Origin: Alphaproteobacteria bacterium UBA6189
GTDB lineage: Bacteria > Pseudomonadota > Alphaproteobacteria > Rickettsiales > UBA3002
Length of the DNA stretch: 26,868 nucleotides
Direction of reading: 5' to 3'
Assembly: GCA_002422745.1 (NCBI GenBank)
Contig: DITH01000160.1
Coordinates: 1 to 26,868, forward strand
Positions 8,274 through 15,968 of this stretch are shown one piece after another. The notes under the pieces were generated by a model. The model saw only the letters and a program-made list of their open reading frames with translations. It was not told where the DNA came from and searched no databases. Position 1 is the first letter of the stretch, and each line of letters begins with the position of its first letter. The translations under genes and the position numbers were made by a program.

Positions 8274-8298
8274 GGTATTCTCCAAGTTCAAGAATACC
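8274..8298. promoter_or_regulatory. Inverted repeat covering the -10 and Shine-Dalgarno of the 605-aa gene
   Basis: Perfect 8-bp arms, GGTATTCT (8274-8281) and AGAATACC (8291-8298), are separated by nine bases. The right arm contains the -10 of the promoter at 8291-8336; the left arm and spacer overlap the GGAG. It could be an operator or an RNA hairpin that hides the ribosome binding site. Confidence 0.45.
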
Positions 8299-8336
8299 AA
8301 AATGCGCTATCCACGAGTATGAAGCTTTTGTGACAT
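8291..8336 (-). promoter_or_regulatory. PHO-box-like promoter of the 605-aa gene
   Basis: On the minus strand the half-sites ATGTCAC (8336-8330) and GCTTCAT (8325-8319) flank AAAA. A 22-base spacer leads to the -10 TATTCT (8296-8291). The box begins about 20 bases after the stop of the 600-aa gene, so it occupies nearly the whole spacer. Confidence 0.7.
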
Positions 8337-8355
8337 TGCGCCGTAAATCCAGCGG

Positions 8356-10158
8356 TTAGTAGCGCTCAGCGCCCAGCTCATCGAACTGTTCGCGGCGGCT
8401 GGATTCACGCTCGGCAAACCGTGCATTTTCTGAGGTTTCAGCCAACGCATCCATTACTTCCGGCGCCACCGCACGTGAATCGGCCTGCTGCACAGCCGCA
8501 CGGCCACTTTCCAGCAAATGACCAAAATAAGTCTTATCGCCCTGAATATGCGGTACAGCAAGATTCAGGAGCGTCTGTTCGATGCCGTTGGCATTGGTTG
8601 GCCCCGTCTGCAGGCTTTTCAACGCCGCTTCGCCACGCTGGCGCACCAACGATTCCGCCTTGCGCAGTTGCTTAATTTCATGCCCGGCAAGGCCTTCGGT
8701 TTTTAATTCCTCATCCGATTTTGAAGCAGCGCCGAGGATAGCTTCCTGCATATCGCGGCTATGCCGATCCATTACTTTAGCGTGGGCGCGCTCGATTTCG
8801 TCTTTGCCCATGCCCGCCTCTTCCAGAATCGAATCCGGCACAAAGGCCGCAAACGCAGCTTTATCGTCCTCACCCATAGTTTTCAGGGCTTCTTTTAGCT
8901 GGTCTTTCGAATAGGCAGCCTGCGCGAAGAAATCCTTACTATCCACTCTCGTATATTTATGTGCCTTGGGCCGGTCGCGCTCGATATAGCTTTCCACTTC
9001 CTCCGGCGTCGCAATCGCCCGGCCTTTATTCTTGATGATTTTGCCTTCACCGATGAGGCGAATCAGCTCCAGCGCGCTCATGTCACCGTTACGGATGGCT
9101 TCGGCCAGCGGTTGGGTCACGGCGATCATATCTTCCTTCAGCGCATCCCGCAGTTCGGTATGTTCGGGGCTGATATCTGCCATTTCCTTCTGATGCTGAA
9201 TCATCACGCGCAGAATATATTCCTCCAGCGGGTACGAAGAACCACCATTCGGCGTTTGGAACGCCGAGGCGGTGGCTTTGCTGCTTACCTGATCTTCCAG
9301 CTCAAGCACCATCTCCAGCGCGGAATAGCGACTGACTTCCTTTGCCAGCTTACGTTGGTTGGAGCGTTTTAAAGCTTTGGCAATTTGCGGGGTCGAGCCG
9401 TTCCAGAACAACCCACCTAAATCCTTGAGCTTATCTAACGAGGGGTCATTCTCTTCGAAACCTCTGCGCTTCTGATTAGCTAATTTCTGCTCTTCCATAT
9501 GGATTTGCTTCGGCGATTTCCCTGCCCACATCTGATTAAACTGTTTCACCTCAAGCAATAAGTTACCGCCCGAGTTAATCACGGCATCAATCAGGTTTTC
9601 GTAATTCTGCGCGCCAGCAATCTTATCCATCCGCCGGCGGTGGGCATAAATCATCTCGTTCTGGGAAGCCGTTACCGTAGTAAAGGCCAATAGCGAGTGA
9701 TTGCCTTTAATTTCATCCAGCACCGGCGCCAGTTTACGCGCCATACTGAGACGATCTTTTTGCTGGTTAACTAATGCTTCGGTTCCGCTGATCACGTAAT
9801 TGCCGGATTTGAGCGCGAAGTTTACCCCGACCGTGCTCACGGCAGCCACTTTACTTAACGTCGTTTTGTTATGGATGACATTCTTGCCGTAATGCGTAAC
9901 AAGCCCATGGGTTTTTGGCGAAATGACGTTCGTCGCATAGTTCGACGCAATGTTGTAGAAACCCTGAAAATAGCCCGCAAGATCAGCCGGAATTTCCCAC
10001 ACGCCGAACAGTTTTACGGTTTGGTCCGGGTCAGCGCGCAGCATCTCATCACCAGCCGATTTCATGGCACGATCGAGCATCTGGCGCATATCGTTATACT
10101 CGATAGCGCCGTCGCTTTGGTCGTAGTGTCCTTGGTGCTGTCGTCCTTCGTAAACCAT
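8356..10158 (-). CDS. 600-aa largely helical protein of unknown function
   Basis: This 600-aa protein has no domain that I recognise. The N-terminal part (1-130) is mixed, with a moderately hydrophobic stretch at about 102-125. The rest is highly charged and probably helical or coiled-coil, with repeated Lys/Glu/Ala runs and an Arg/Glu-rich C-terminus. There are no signal peptide and no convincing transmembrane helix. It starts the minus-strand accessory run and is divergent from the EF-hand operon at 10316. Both have PHO-box-like promoters in the shared 157-bp spacer. Its position between gp8-like and gp12-like genes is where tail-tube and tape-measure genes are expected. A structural role cannot be excluded, nor can that of a secreted cargo protein. 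Confidence 0.85.
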   Translation of the reverse strand: MVYEGRQHQGHYDQSDGAIEYNDMRQMLDRAMKSAGDEMLRADPDQTVKLFGVWEIPADLAGYFQGFYNIASNYATNVISPKTHGLVTHYGKNVIHNKTTLSKVAAVSTVGVNFALKSGNYVISGTEALVNQQKDRLSMARKLAPVLDEIKGNHSLLAFTTVTASQNEMIYAHRRRMDKIAGAQNYENLIDAVINSGGNLLLEVKQFNQMWAGKSPKQIHMEEQKLANQKRRGFEENDPSLDKLKDLGGLFWNGSTPQIAKALKRSNQRKLAKEVSRYSALEMVLELEDQVSSKATASAFQTPNGGSSYPLEEYILRVMIQHQKEMADISPEHTELRDALKEDMIAVTQPLAEAIRNGDMSALELIRLIGEGKIIKNKGRAIATPEEVESYIERDRPKAHKYTRVDSKDFFAQAAYSKDQLKEALKTMGEDDKAAFAAFVPDSILEEAGMGKDEIERAHAKVMDRHSRDMQEAILGAASKSDEELKTEGLAGHEIKQLRKAESLVRQRGEAALKSLQTGPTNANGIEQTLLNLAVPHIQGDKTYFGHLLESGRAAVQQADSRAVAPEVMDALAETSENARFAERESSRREQFDELGAERY

Positions 10159-10184
10159 ACAATCCGTACATTATTTCACCATTC

Positions 10185-10230
10185 ACTATAAGCCATCGCC
10201 CCATTGTTATGTGTGACAATTCCATGAAGG
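10185..10230 (-). promoter_or_regulatory. PHO-box-like promoter of the 600-aa gene
   Basis: On the minus strand the half-sites CCTTCAT (10230-10224) and TTGTCAC (10219-10213) flank GGAA. After 22 bases comes the -10 TATAGT (10190-10185). The two half-site types appear in the reverse order compared with the other boxes, but spacing is identical. The ATG at 10158 lies 26 bases after the -10. Confidence 0.65.
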
Positions 10231-10253
10231 TTACACCCGCGTACATATCGGCG

Positions 10254-10299
10254 TTGTCACAGAATCTTCACACTGGCGATGCCCCCCATTTGCTACTAT
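10254..10299 (+). promoter_or_regulatory. PHO-box-like promoter of the plus-strand accessory operon
   Basis: Half-sites TTGTCAC (10254-10260) and TCTTCAC (10265-10271) flank AGAA. A 22-base spacer leads to the -10 TACTAT (10294-10299). GAGGA (10306-10310) and the ATG at 10316 follow. It is divergent to the promoter of the 600-aa gene, with 23 bp between the two boxes, so one regulator could serve both directions. Confidence 0.7.
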
Positions 10300-10315
10300 C
10301 GGGGTGAGGAATTGT

Positions 10316-11335
10316 ATGAGCGAACCGACGCAAACACCGCGATACTGGGGCGAAAGCTTCGACGAATGGATTGGCAAACAATCCGGCGTGGCAGGTGTAT
10401 TAGCGCAAGAAGCTTCCAGCCGTGCCAGCAAAGACCAGCGCGAGGGTTTAAGTGGCTTTTGGGAAAAAATTTTGGGCCTCTTAAACAATCTAATCTTCCA
10501 CTTAATGAAGATGGTATTTCCTAATTCTACCGAGGCGGAACAAGGGCTTAACAATAGCATAAGCCAGGCAGATATTTACGCTCAACTCGAAACAAATCTT
10601 GAGCTAGAAGGCATTGGTCGTTTCATGCGGGAAGCCAGCGTTACGGCGGTACGCGGGTTTAATGGGGGATTAATGGGCTTGATGCCCACAAATGACGGCA
10701 TCGTTGCCAAAGCTCAGGAAAGCGCTCTCACGCTTCATAATAAAATTGTCACGCAGGTGACGAATGGGCTGATCGAGAAGCATAAAGACCGCTATACCGA
10801 CGAGCAAATTGGGACCATTGCACAGAACACCGCCGCTACCATTTCCGGCCTTAACCCGAAGGATGTCTTATCGGCCAATAGCGCGCAGCGTATCGCGACC
10901 AGCACCCCCACCACTGGCCTGGTTGCTTTGCTGACCGATACGGCCCGCGCTGCTACCCAGAAAGATACGCGAGGCCAGTATAAAGCTGCAAATGTAGGAG
11001 AGTTAACCGTCAACAATGATGCGTTGACCGCAATGAAGCAGGCACTTGCCGGTCACGCCTCCCCCCAGCCCGCATCGGAGCACGAGCAACAGGCCTTGGT
11101 GGCAGCGGTGCGTGGCCATATACAACAGTTAAATGGCAAAATCATCAATGACGACAATTTCAAGCGCCTCGATACCGACTCGAACGGCAGCATTCACATC
11201 ACCGAGGCGATTGCCGCCCTTCAGCGCAAGGGCATCACTGCAACGGATACTGATCCCATTGCATCGCTCGACCAGTTCACCACCGAATTAGGTCTGAAGC
11301 TAAAAGCCACGCCCAACCGCGGAGCGGGCGCATGA
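10316..11335 (+). CDS. Unknown 339-aa protein with one canonical EF-hand loop
   Basis: The ATG at 10316 was chosen because GAGGA lies five bases upstream; a GTG at 10304 in the same frame would precede that site. Near the C-terminus the residues DTDSNGSIHITE (286-297) fit the 12-residue EF-hand calcium loop at every ligand position (D1, D3, N5, S7, E12, with G6 and I8). Only one loop is visible. The N-terminal third contains an amphipathic or hydrophobic segment (LGLLNNLIFHLMKMVF, about 55-70), and the middle is helical and Thr/Ala-rich. There is no signal peptide. It heads an operon with the next three genes (ATGA overlap with the second). A calcium-dependent structural or secreted role is plausible but unproven. 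Confidence 0.85.
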   Translation: MSEPTQTPRYWGESFDEWIGKQSGVAGVLAQEASSRASKDQREGLSGFWEKILGLLNNLIFHLMKMVFPNSTEAEQGLNNSISQADIYAQLETNLELEGIGRFMREASVTAVRGFNGGLMGLMPTNDGIVAKAQESALTLHNKIVTQVTNGLIEKHKDRYTDEQIGTIAQNTAATISGLNPKDVLSANSAQRIATSTPTTGLVALLTDTARAATQKDTRGQYKAANVGELTVNNDALTAMKQALAGHASPQPASEHEQQALVAAVRGHIQQLNGKIINDDNFKRLDTDSNGSIHITEAIAALQRKGITATDTDPIASLDQFTTELGLKLKATPNRGAGA

Positions 11336-11910
11336 GCCTCACCAATCCCCTCGAGAACATCGATCCGCAGGCGGCATTGCTTAGCGTTGTCCCGGGCATG
11401 GACCCTGCAACCAAAGCAATTTTCCAACAATTGGTAGAGCGCGAGGTGGGGAACCGTAACTGGATCACTTCGGCGTTTAATTTTATTGTGCGTTTTATTC
11501 AGGCTACGCCGCGCCTCATTCAAAGCGAAGGCTTCGGTGAAGGCATGACCCTCGCCTGGAAAGATGCCGGCGAGTACGCCACGCGCCAGGAAATCGCCCG
11601 CTCCACCATCATGCTTCATGCCGCCATGAAGAGCGATCCCCGCCTCGCTCCCTATGCAGCCGCGGTCACCGGTCAGCATCAGGTGGCATGGAATACCACC
11701 ACCGCCCCGGCACAGCCGGAATCGACGCAGAATCTCTACGACCAGTTAATCGCCGCCAATGCTCTGGTGGGCTACCAGCCGCCGCCCGGTCTGCCGCGCG
11801 ATAGCCTCAATATGAGCCCGGCGTATCAAACACCGCCGGTGCAGTTCGTACCTCCCGCAACACCTTCCGTTGCCAATCCTTCGTTGACGCCACCGCGTCA
11901 CTTGGCATAG
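11332..11910 (+). CDS. Unknown 192-aa protein, second gene of the accessory operon
   Basis: The start overlaps the previous stop in an ATGA, which implies translational coupling. The first 120 residues are probably helical (DPATKAIFQQLVEREVG and the following amphipathic stretch). The last 50 or so residues are Pro-rich (GYQPPPGLP, TPPVQFVPPATPS) and likely disordered. The N-terminal half has some flavour of the preceding protein's helical region, but no homology is claimed. There are no signal peptide and no transmembrane helix. A partner of the EF-hand protein is a reasonable guess from the coupling. Confidence 0.8.
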   Translation: MSLTNPLENIDPQAALLSVVPGMDPATKAIFQQLVEREVGNRNWITSAFNFIVRFIQATPRLIQSEGFGEGMTLAWKDAGEYATRQEIARSTIMLHAAMKSDPRLAPYAAAVTGQHQVAWNTTTAPAQPESTQNLYDQLIAANALVGYQPPPGLPRDSLNMSPAYQTPPVQFVPPATPSVANPSLTPPRHLA

Positions 11911-11934
11911 GTTCAGCCCCATTCGGGGAGCCCT

Positions 11935-12411
11935 ATGCAATCACGCCATCTTAAATTTCATGCCCTCGCCATCGCCGCCATTTGTCTGGTCATCGTGGTA
12001 CTGTATCTGCTCATCGGCCCAAAGCCGCAGCCGCCCGTCACTGAAACCATCGGCCATCGCTTCATCACCATCGACAACGCCACCTGGGGCCGCAATTGCG
12101 ACCCGTTTGTAGAACAGGCTTTGCAGGAATGGCGGATACCGGCGCAGGGTGAAGCATCACCCCGCCCCCGCAAGGCCGAACATAATAACGTCCGCGATGT
12201 CATTGCCGCCGCGTGCAATGGCAAGCTCACCTGCAACCTCCCGGCCACCAGCGAAACCTTGAAGGTCGACCCCCTGCCTACTTGCTTCAAGCGCCTCACC
12301 GTGGGCTATCGCTGTTACGATTTCGACCGGCTCTGGACTGCGGAAGTCGGTCAGGGCGACTGGCTGGAGTTAAATTGCCGCGAGGAAACCGCCCCCACGC
12401 AAATGCCGTAA
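11935..12411 (+). CDS. Membrane-anchored SUEL-type (rhamnose/galactose-binding) lectin-like protein
   Basis: This 158-aa protein has one N-terminal transmembrane helix (about 8-28) and a periplasmic or exposed domain with six cysteines (C55, C94, C100, C117, C127, C148). Several features recall the SUEL/Gal_Lectin fold: IDNATWGRNC near the domain start, AACNGKLTC in the middle, and DPLPTCFKRLTVGYRCYD near the end. In that fold an A-x-x-G-R block, a C-x-G-K-x-x-C block and a final V-x-Y-x-C recur. SUEL lectins bind L-rhamnose or D-galactose. GGGGAG four bases before the ATG is a good ribosome site. If the assignment is right, the protein would display a sugar-binding domain on the cell or particle surface. 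The match is by eye and the sugar is unknown. Confidence 0.65.
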   Translation: MQSRHLKFHALAIAAICLVIVVLYLLIGPKPQPPVTETIGHRFITIDNATWGRNCDPFVEQALQEWRIPAQGEASPRPRKAEHNNVRDVIAAACNGKLTCNLPATSETLKVDPLPTCFKRLTVGYRCYDFDRLWTAEVGQGDWLELNCREETAPTQMP

Positions 12412-12947
12412 TGCGCGCCCCACGCTGGGTGTTGGCCGGGCTGGTCCTATTCGCCGCGGTAGGGTTCATCCTCTACCGCTTTCAACCTGTGCCCGCGCCC
12501 AAGCCAGCAGTGGCAACTATCACACCTGCACCGCTGCCGCTTACGGCCTCCATCGACGAACCGCCGCCCGACCTGATCCTCGACCTCTTTGCCCCGACAC
12601 CGGCTCGCCTCGACGCCCAGCAGCGCGGCGCTGCCATCACCCAGCGCATCGAAGAAGTCCTCGCGGTAACCTTCTTACTCAGCCGCTGCGGCTTTATGAG
12701 CGATGCCGAGTATCAAGCCACCTATCAGGCGTTGGTGCAATATGCCTATAGCGCCGAGCTCGCCCCAAGTTTAGAGGCAGCCGTCATAGCGGTGCGTCCC
12801 ATTGCCGATTCTGCCGCCGCCAGCTATCGCATGGTCTATGGCCGCGTGCCTTGCACCGACCCATCCCTACCGCCGATTATCGATCAGTTGTCTGCATGGC
12901 GCACTCAATCGGCCCGCATGGTCAGGGATAGTTCAAGTAATCCGTAA
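12411..12947 (+). CDS. Membrane-anchored protein of unknown function, last gene of accessory operon
   Basis: The ATG overlaps the stop of the lectin-like gene by one base (TAATG), so the two are probably co-translated. The 178-aa product has an N-terminal transmembrane helix (about 7-23), a Pro/Ala-rich linker (about 27-60) and a mostly helical outer domain with two cysteines (in SRCGFMSD and VPCTDP). Both this protein and its neighbour are type-II-like membrane proteins and might pair. The 3' end overlaps the gp8-like gene on the other strand by 43 bp, the longest convergent overlap in the window. No family is recognised. Confidence 0.8.
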   Translation: MRAPRWVLAGLVLFAAVGFILYRFQPVPAPKPAVATITPAPLPLTASIDEPPPDLILDLFAPTPARLDAQQRGAAITQRIEEVLAVTFLLSRCGFMSDAEYQATYQALVQYAYSAELAPSLEAAVIAVRPIADSAAASYRMVYGRVPCTDPSLPPIIDQLSAWRTQSARMVRDSSSNP

Positions 12948-13309
12948 ACCCGGTCCTGATCGGCATCCACTGCCGTTTCCGCGCGCACGCACCGCATCGA
13001 CAATAAGCTCCCACCATTCACACTCAGCTGGCCGTGATGCAGCAATGCATGTAAGCGGTTCAGGATATCCAACGCCCGTTTGCGACCGCCGCCCGGTGTC
13101 CACACATGCAAGGCCATCTGGCATTCGCTGATATCCGACTGCAGCTGCGGCATGGTTTCCGCGATTCCATCGCCGATCACCACATACGGCACGCTCACCT
13201 GCTGAGGCACGGCATCGTACACGCCATTCACCAAATCCATCAGCAAGCTATCGCCATTAAGCTTCGTGTAAAACGCTTGCTGCACGGCCTGTAACATCTG
13301 TCCGCTCAT
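12905..13309 (-). CDS. Tail terminator / tail completion protein, DUF3168 (gp8-like)
   Basis: This 134-aa protein is of the DUF3168 type: an N-terminal helix (LQAVQQAFYTKLNGD), PYVVIGDGIAETM, the HVWTPGGGRKRALDI segment and a beta-strand C-terminus. The family caps the tail tube and joins it to the head. It overlaps the stop of the gp7-like gene in an ATGA. In RcGTA the next genes would be the major tail protein and tape-measure genes; here an opposite-strand operon converges on it and overlaps its last 43 bp. Confidence 0.9.
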   Translation of the reverse strand: MSGQMLQAVQQAFYTKLNGDSLLMDLVNGVYDAVPQQVSVPYVVIGDGIAETMPQLQSDISECQMALHVWTPGGGRKRALDILNRLHALLHHGQLSVNGGSLLSMRCVRAETAVDADQDRVYGLLELSLTMRAD

Positions 13310-13629
13310 ACATGCTCCTCATAGGTCAGCAACTCCAACATGCCATCCGCTTCATGCAGCGTATGGATTTGCAGTTGGTGCTGGCGCCATTGCAGACGCA
13401 TGCTGGCGTTCACGTCGCTGCGGTAACGCATACGCACCCGATACGCGGCCAGTGCATTCGCCTGATCCGCAAGGCTGCGTTCGCGCGTGGTCTGCTTCAC
13501 CGGCTGCACATGGGCAAACACACTGGCAAGCGTGCTCCACGTAATGCTTCGACCGCCAAAAGCGTCCGCCGTGGCCACGGCTTGCTGTATGGTCACCCGT
13601 TCCGTCAACTGGCTTACGATGCCGTTCAT
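13306..13629 (-). CDS. Head closure / head-tail joining protein (gp7-like)
   Basis: The start ATG at 13629 overlaps the TGA of the connector gene (ATGA) and gives 107 aa; an upstream in-frame ATG at 13659 is less likely. The pattern fits the phage head-tail joining family: QLTERVTIQQAV, then DAFGGRSITWSTLASVFAHV, then RVRMRYRSDV, a conserved beta-rich core with YRVRMRYR. It bridges connector and tail terminator. Coupling with both neighbours supports stoichiometric synthesis. Confidence 0.88.
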   Translation of the reverse strand: MNGIVSQLTERVTIQQAVATADAFGGRSITWSTLASVFAHVQPVKQTTRERSLADQANALAAYRVRMRYRSDVNASMRLQWRQHQLQIHTLHEADGMLELLTYEEHV

Positions 13630-14174
13630 AAGCCAATCCGGCGAAACGGTTGGTAACATGGCACACTGGCCATGGGCAGCGCAGCGGCACCATCCCGATG
13701 CTCTGTCAGCGCCGCGACATGGTGCAGGATACCCTGTTTAAGCAAGGCTGGTAACGCAGCCGCCGTATCAGCCAACGATGCCGTGTAAATTATCTGCATC
13801 TGCTCAGCCGTAGGGGGCTGTTCAAAAAATACCGAGCACCCATCCAGGCTCAGACGAAAATCAGTCTCATCCAGCACGGTGCTTTCGCCACTAACAGACA
13901 CCGCCGTAATCGTATCGATCGCACTGGCCGGTGCCAGCGGCAAATGCACGCGCAACTGCCCATGACAGCCGACGGTCAATTCCCACTCCTGCGGCAGCAG
14001 GGCAGAACGTAAAAACTGCTCGCACGCTTCACGGGCAGTGGCGATCGCACGGTTAATCACCGCATCTTCGGCATCATGCTCGATGCGTAAAAACAATTTC
14101 GCTTCACTTAACGAAACAGGTTCGCTTTCCGGCGGCGTGACAAGCCGCAGGCGCGATGAAACATCGTCACTCAT
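13626..14174 (-). CDS. Head-tail connector / adaptor protein (gp6-like)
   Basis: This 182-aa protein begins with a polar tail and the characteristic EPVSLSEAKLFLRIEHDAEDA helix, seen in phage gp6-like adaptors. Helices with REACEQFLRSALLPQEWEL follow, then a central beta domain and a C-terminal helix (LKQGILHHVAALTEHRDG). The family forms the 12-mer ring below the portal. It stands between the 117-aa protein and the head closure gene in standard GTA order. No anomaly is seen. Confidence 0.92.
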   Translation of the reverse strand: MSDDVSSRLRLVTPPESEPVSLSEAKLFLRIEHDAEDAVINRAIATAREACEQFLRSALLPQEWELTVGCHGQLRVHLPLAPASAIDTITAVSVSGESTVLDETDFRLSLDGCSVFFEQPPTAEQMQIIYTASLADTAAALPALLKQGILHHVAALTEHRDGAAALPMASVPCYQPFRRIGL

Positions 14175-14208
14175 GGAAAAACTCCAAATCTTGGAAAAAA
14201 AGACGCGC

Positions 14209-14562
14209 TTACGCGTCGCTGTCGGATTTCTTGTTGGCTTTCATGCTTAATTCAGCCGCCAATAAGGTCGCCTGGTCAGGGTCGGGGATATCCAGCATGC
14301 CTTCATGGTTGAAACCGTAATCGCGTTCCATCCGTTCCTGCACCTGGGCATCGGGCTCCCCATAGCCCGATTCAATCACGATGCCGAATTCTTCCGGGTA
14401 AAATAACCCCTGGCTTTGAGCTTCCATAAAGGGCTTGAGCTTATCGGCACGCACTCCCACATACGCAAAAATCGGCTTGCCGTCAGGGTCTTCGCCACGC
14501 ACCAGCAGGACGCAGACCGTCTTCTCCGCAAGGATTTTTTCTGACCGGCTTAGCTCGCTCAC
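14209..14562 (-). CDS. 117-aa protein, paralogue of the 90-aa protein at 22032-22304
   Basis: Unknown function. A compact domain (about residues 14-86) reads FAYVGVRADKLKPFMEAQ, then EEFGIVIESGYGEP, then MERDYGF. It aligns along its length with the 90-aa plus-strand protein near the terminase (shared F-x-x-F/FGxVxxSxYGE...YGF pattern). A polar tail ending KANKKSDSDA follows. It sits between the capsid terminator and the connector gene, so it belongs to the same minus-strand run. A head accessory role is possible from position only. Confidence 0.8.
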   Translation of the reverse strand: MSELSRSEKILAEKTVCVLLVRGEDPDGKPIFAYVGVRADKLKPFMEAQSQGLFYPEEFGIVIESGYGEPDAQVQERMERDYGFNHEGMLDIPDPDQATLLAAELSMKANKKSDSDA

Positions 14563-14645
14563 ACTGCCCCTCTATTAGCCACTCATATTAGGTCGGCCAG
14601 CGCTGCCGTCAATATTGCACTGGCTTACGCCCGCTTATCATAAGG

Positions 14646-14705
14646 TTTTTTGCCTATTTGTGGCAAAAAAAGTGGGCGGAAGAGGGTTTTATCCCCCTTC
14701 CGCCC
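14646..14705 (-). terminator. Strong terminator after the capsid gene, with adjoining second hairpin
   Basis: On the minus strand a 13-bp stem (arms 14705-14693 and 14686-14674, one G-U pair) encloses a 6-nt loop and is followed by ACTTTTTTT. Directly beyond it a second hairpin (14646-14670) is built from GGC plus A-run and T-run plus GCC arms. It lies between capsid and the downstream connector genes, so it probably lets capsid mRNA accumulate over the later genes. Confidence 0.9.
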
Positions 14706-14771
14706 TTTAGCACCGCCATCAAAAGCGTACCGGTGAGGGTGGCACGAACGGCCGCCGGGGTGCTAAATCCC

Positions 14772-15968
14772 TTATGCCGGCGTCGCGAGTTTAAGCAGCT
14801 TGATCGCATCCGTGTTTACCACTTCGCCACCGACACGTTTGGTGGTGTAGAATTTCACGAAAGGCTTTGCCGTGAACGGGTCGCGCAGGGTACGGATACC
14901 GACACGATCGACGATCAGGTAGGCGCGTTTGAAATCGGCAATCACTACCGAAAGCGTACCGGCGCCCGGGGCTGGCATATCAGCTCCTAACGCAACCGGC
15001 ACACCAAGCAGCGTGTCAGGGGTGCCCGCCGCAAGACCCGGCTGCCACAGATACTGGTTGGTGGTCGATTCTTTCAGCAGTCGCACGGCCTGCACCGTGG
15101 TCCGGTGCATCAGGAAGGTTGCCCGTTTGGCATATTCATCCTTCAGCGCGTAATACAGCTGGATCAGACCGTCTGCAGTCACTTGCCCGCTGGTGCCGGA
15201 ATTGATCTGCTGTACTTGGCCGAAGCTGGTGCCTGCTGTATAGGTCAGAATCCCCTTTGGCTTACCGCTACCATCGCCATTCACAAATGCCGTACCTTCG
15301 AGGCGGGCGAATTTCTCTGCCACTTTTTCTGCGACCCAGCGCTCGATATCGATCGACGCATCATCGATCAACTTCTGGGTTGCTTTCGGCTGGGCGTACA
15401 TCTCGTGCGTGTCGATACTGTTTTTGCCCAGGCTCGGCGTGTCCGTATCCTCGCGGTCCGCAGTCTCACCAATCCATTCCGCTTCCATCTCGCCTGCATC
15501 TTCAATCAGGTCGAGCGAATCGCTCGAAATCGTTTCGACCGAAGCCAGTTGGCGCATGGGCGATGATTCATTGATGATTTGCACAATGGTCTGCGACATA
15601 TCCGGCGTCACCAGGTAGCCACCATTTGCATCGGTGCCAACCGACAGAGCCTTCAATTGCAGTTGCTCGAGTCCGGCATCCATCCCTTTGCGCAGGTAGT
15701 TGCAAAATGCCGCCTTGTATTCCGAGGGCTCGGCAGCATAGGGGACGGCAATACTGCGCCCCGGGCGGCTGCTCGCTGTTTCAATCACATCGATCCGACG
15801 CTTATGCTGATCGAGTACATCACTGATCTTACTCAGATGCTCTCCATACAACGGATCGGCGTGACCTTTACGCTCTAATTCGCCCAGACGGGCATCATTT
15901 ACTTGTTTAAACTGTTCCCATGCATTGCCTAAGGAATGCAAACGGTCAGTCATCTCTTGAATGGTCAT
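14772..15968 (-). CDS. HK97-fold major capsid protein (gp5-like)
   Basis: This 398-aa protein is of the normal length for the HK97 family. Residues 1-107 form a charged coiled-coil delta/scaffold-like region (MTDRLHSLGNAWEQFKQ, then ISDVLDQHKRRIDVIE). The mature domain begins near LKALSVGTDANGGYLVTPD, where the prohead protease probably cuts. Typical blocks follow: SSPMRQLASVET, ERWVAEKVAEKFARLEG, AFVNGDGSGKPKGI and GVPVALGADMP. The start ATG is preceded by TAGAGGA with a 5-base spacer. It is set apart by a 303-bp AT-rich spacer upstream and a strong terminator downstream, so it is probably its own high-level transcription unit. Confidence 0.96.
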   Translation of the reverse strand: MTIQEMTDRLHSLGNAWEQFKQVNDARLGELERKGHADPLYGEHLSKISDVLDQHKRRIDVIETASSRPGRSIAVPYAAEPSEYKAAFCNYLRKGMDAGLEQLQLKALSVGTDANGGYLVTPDMSQTIVQIINESSPMRQLASVETISSDSLDLIEDAGEMEAEWIGETADREDTDTPSLGKNSIDTHEMYAQPKATQKLIDDASIDIERWVAEKVAEKFARLEGTAFVNGDGSGKPKGILTYTAGTSFGQVQQINSGTSGQVTADGLIQLYYALKDEYAKRATFLMHRTTVQAVRLLKESTTNQYLWQPGLAAGTPDTLLGVPVALGADMPAPGAGTLSVVIADFKRAYLIVDRVGIRTLRDPFTAKPFVKFYTTKRVGGEVVNTDAIKLLKLATPA

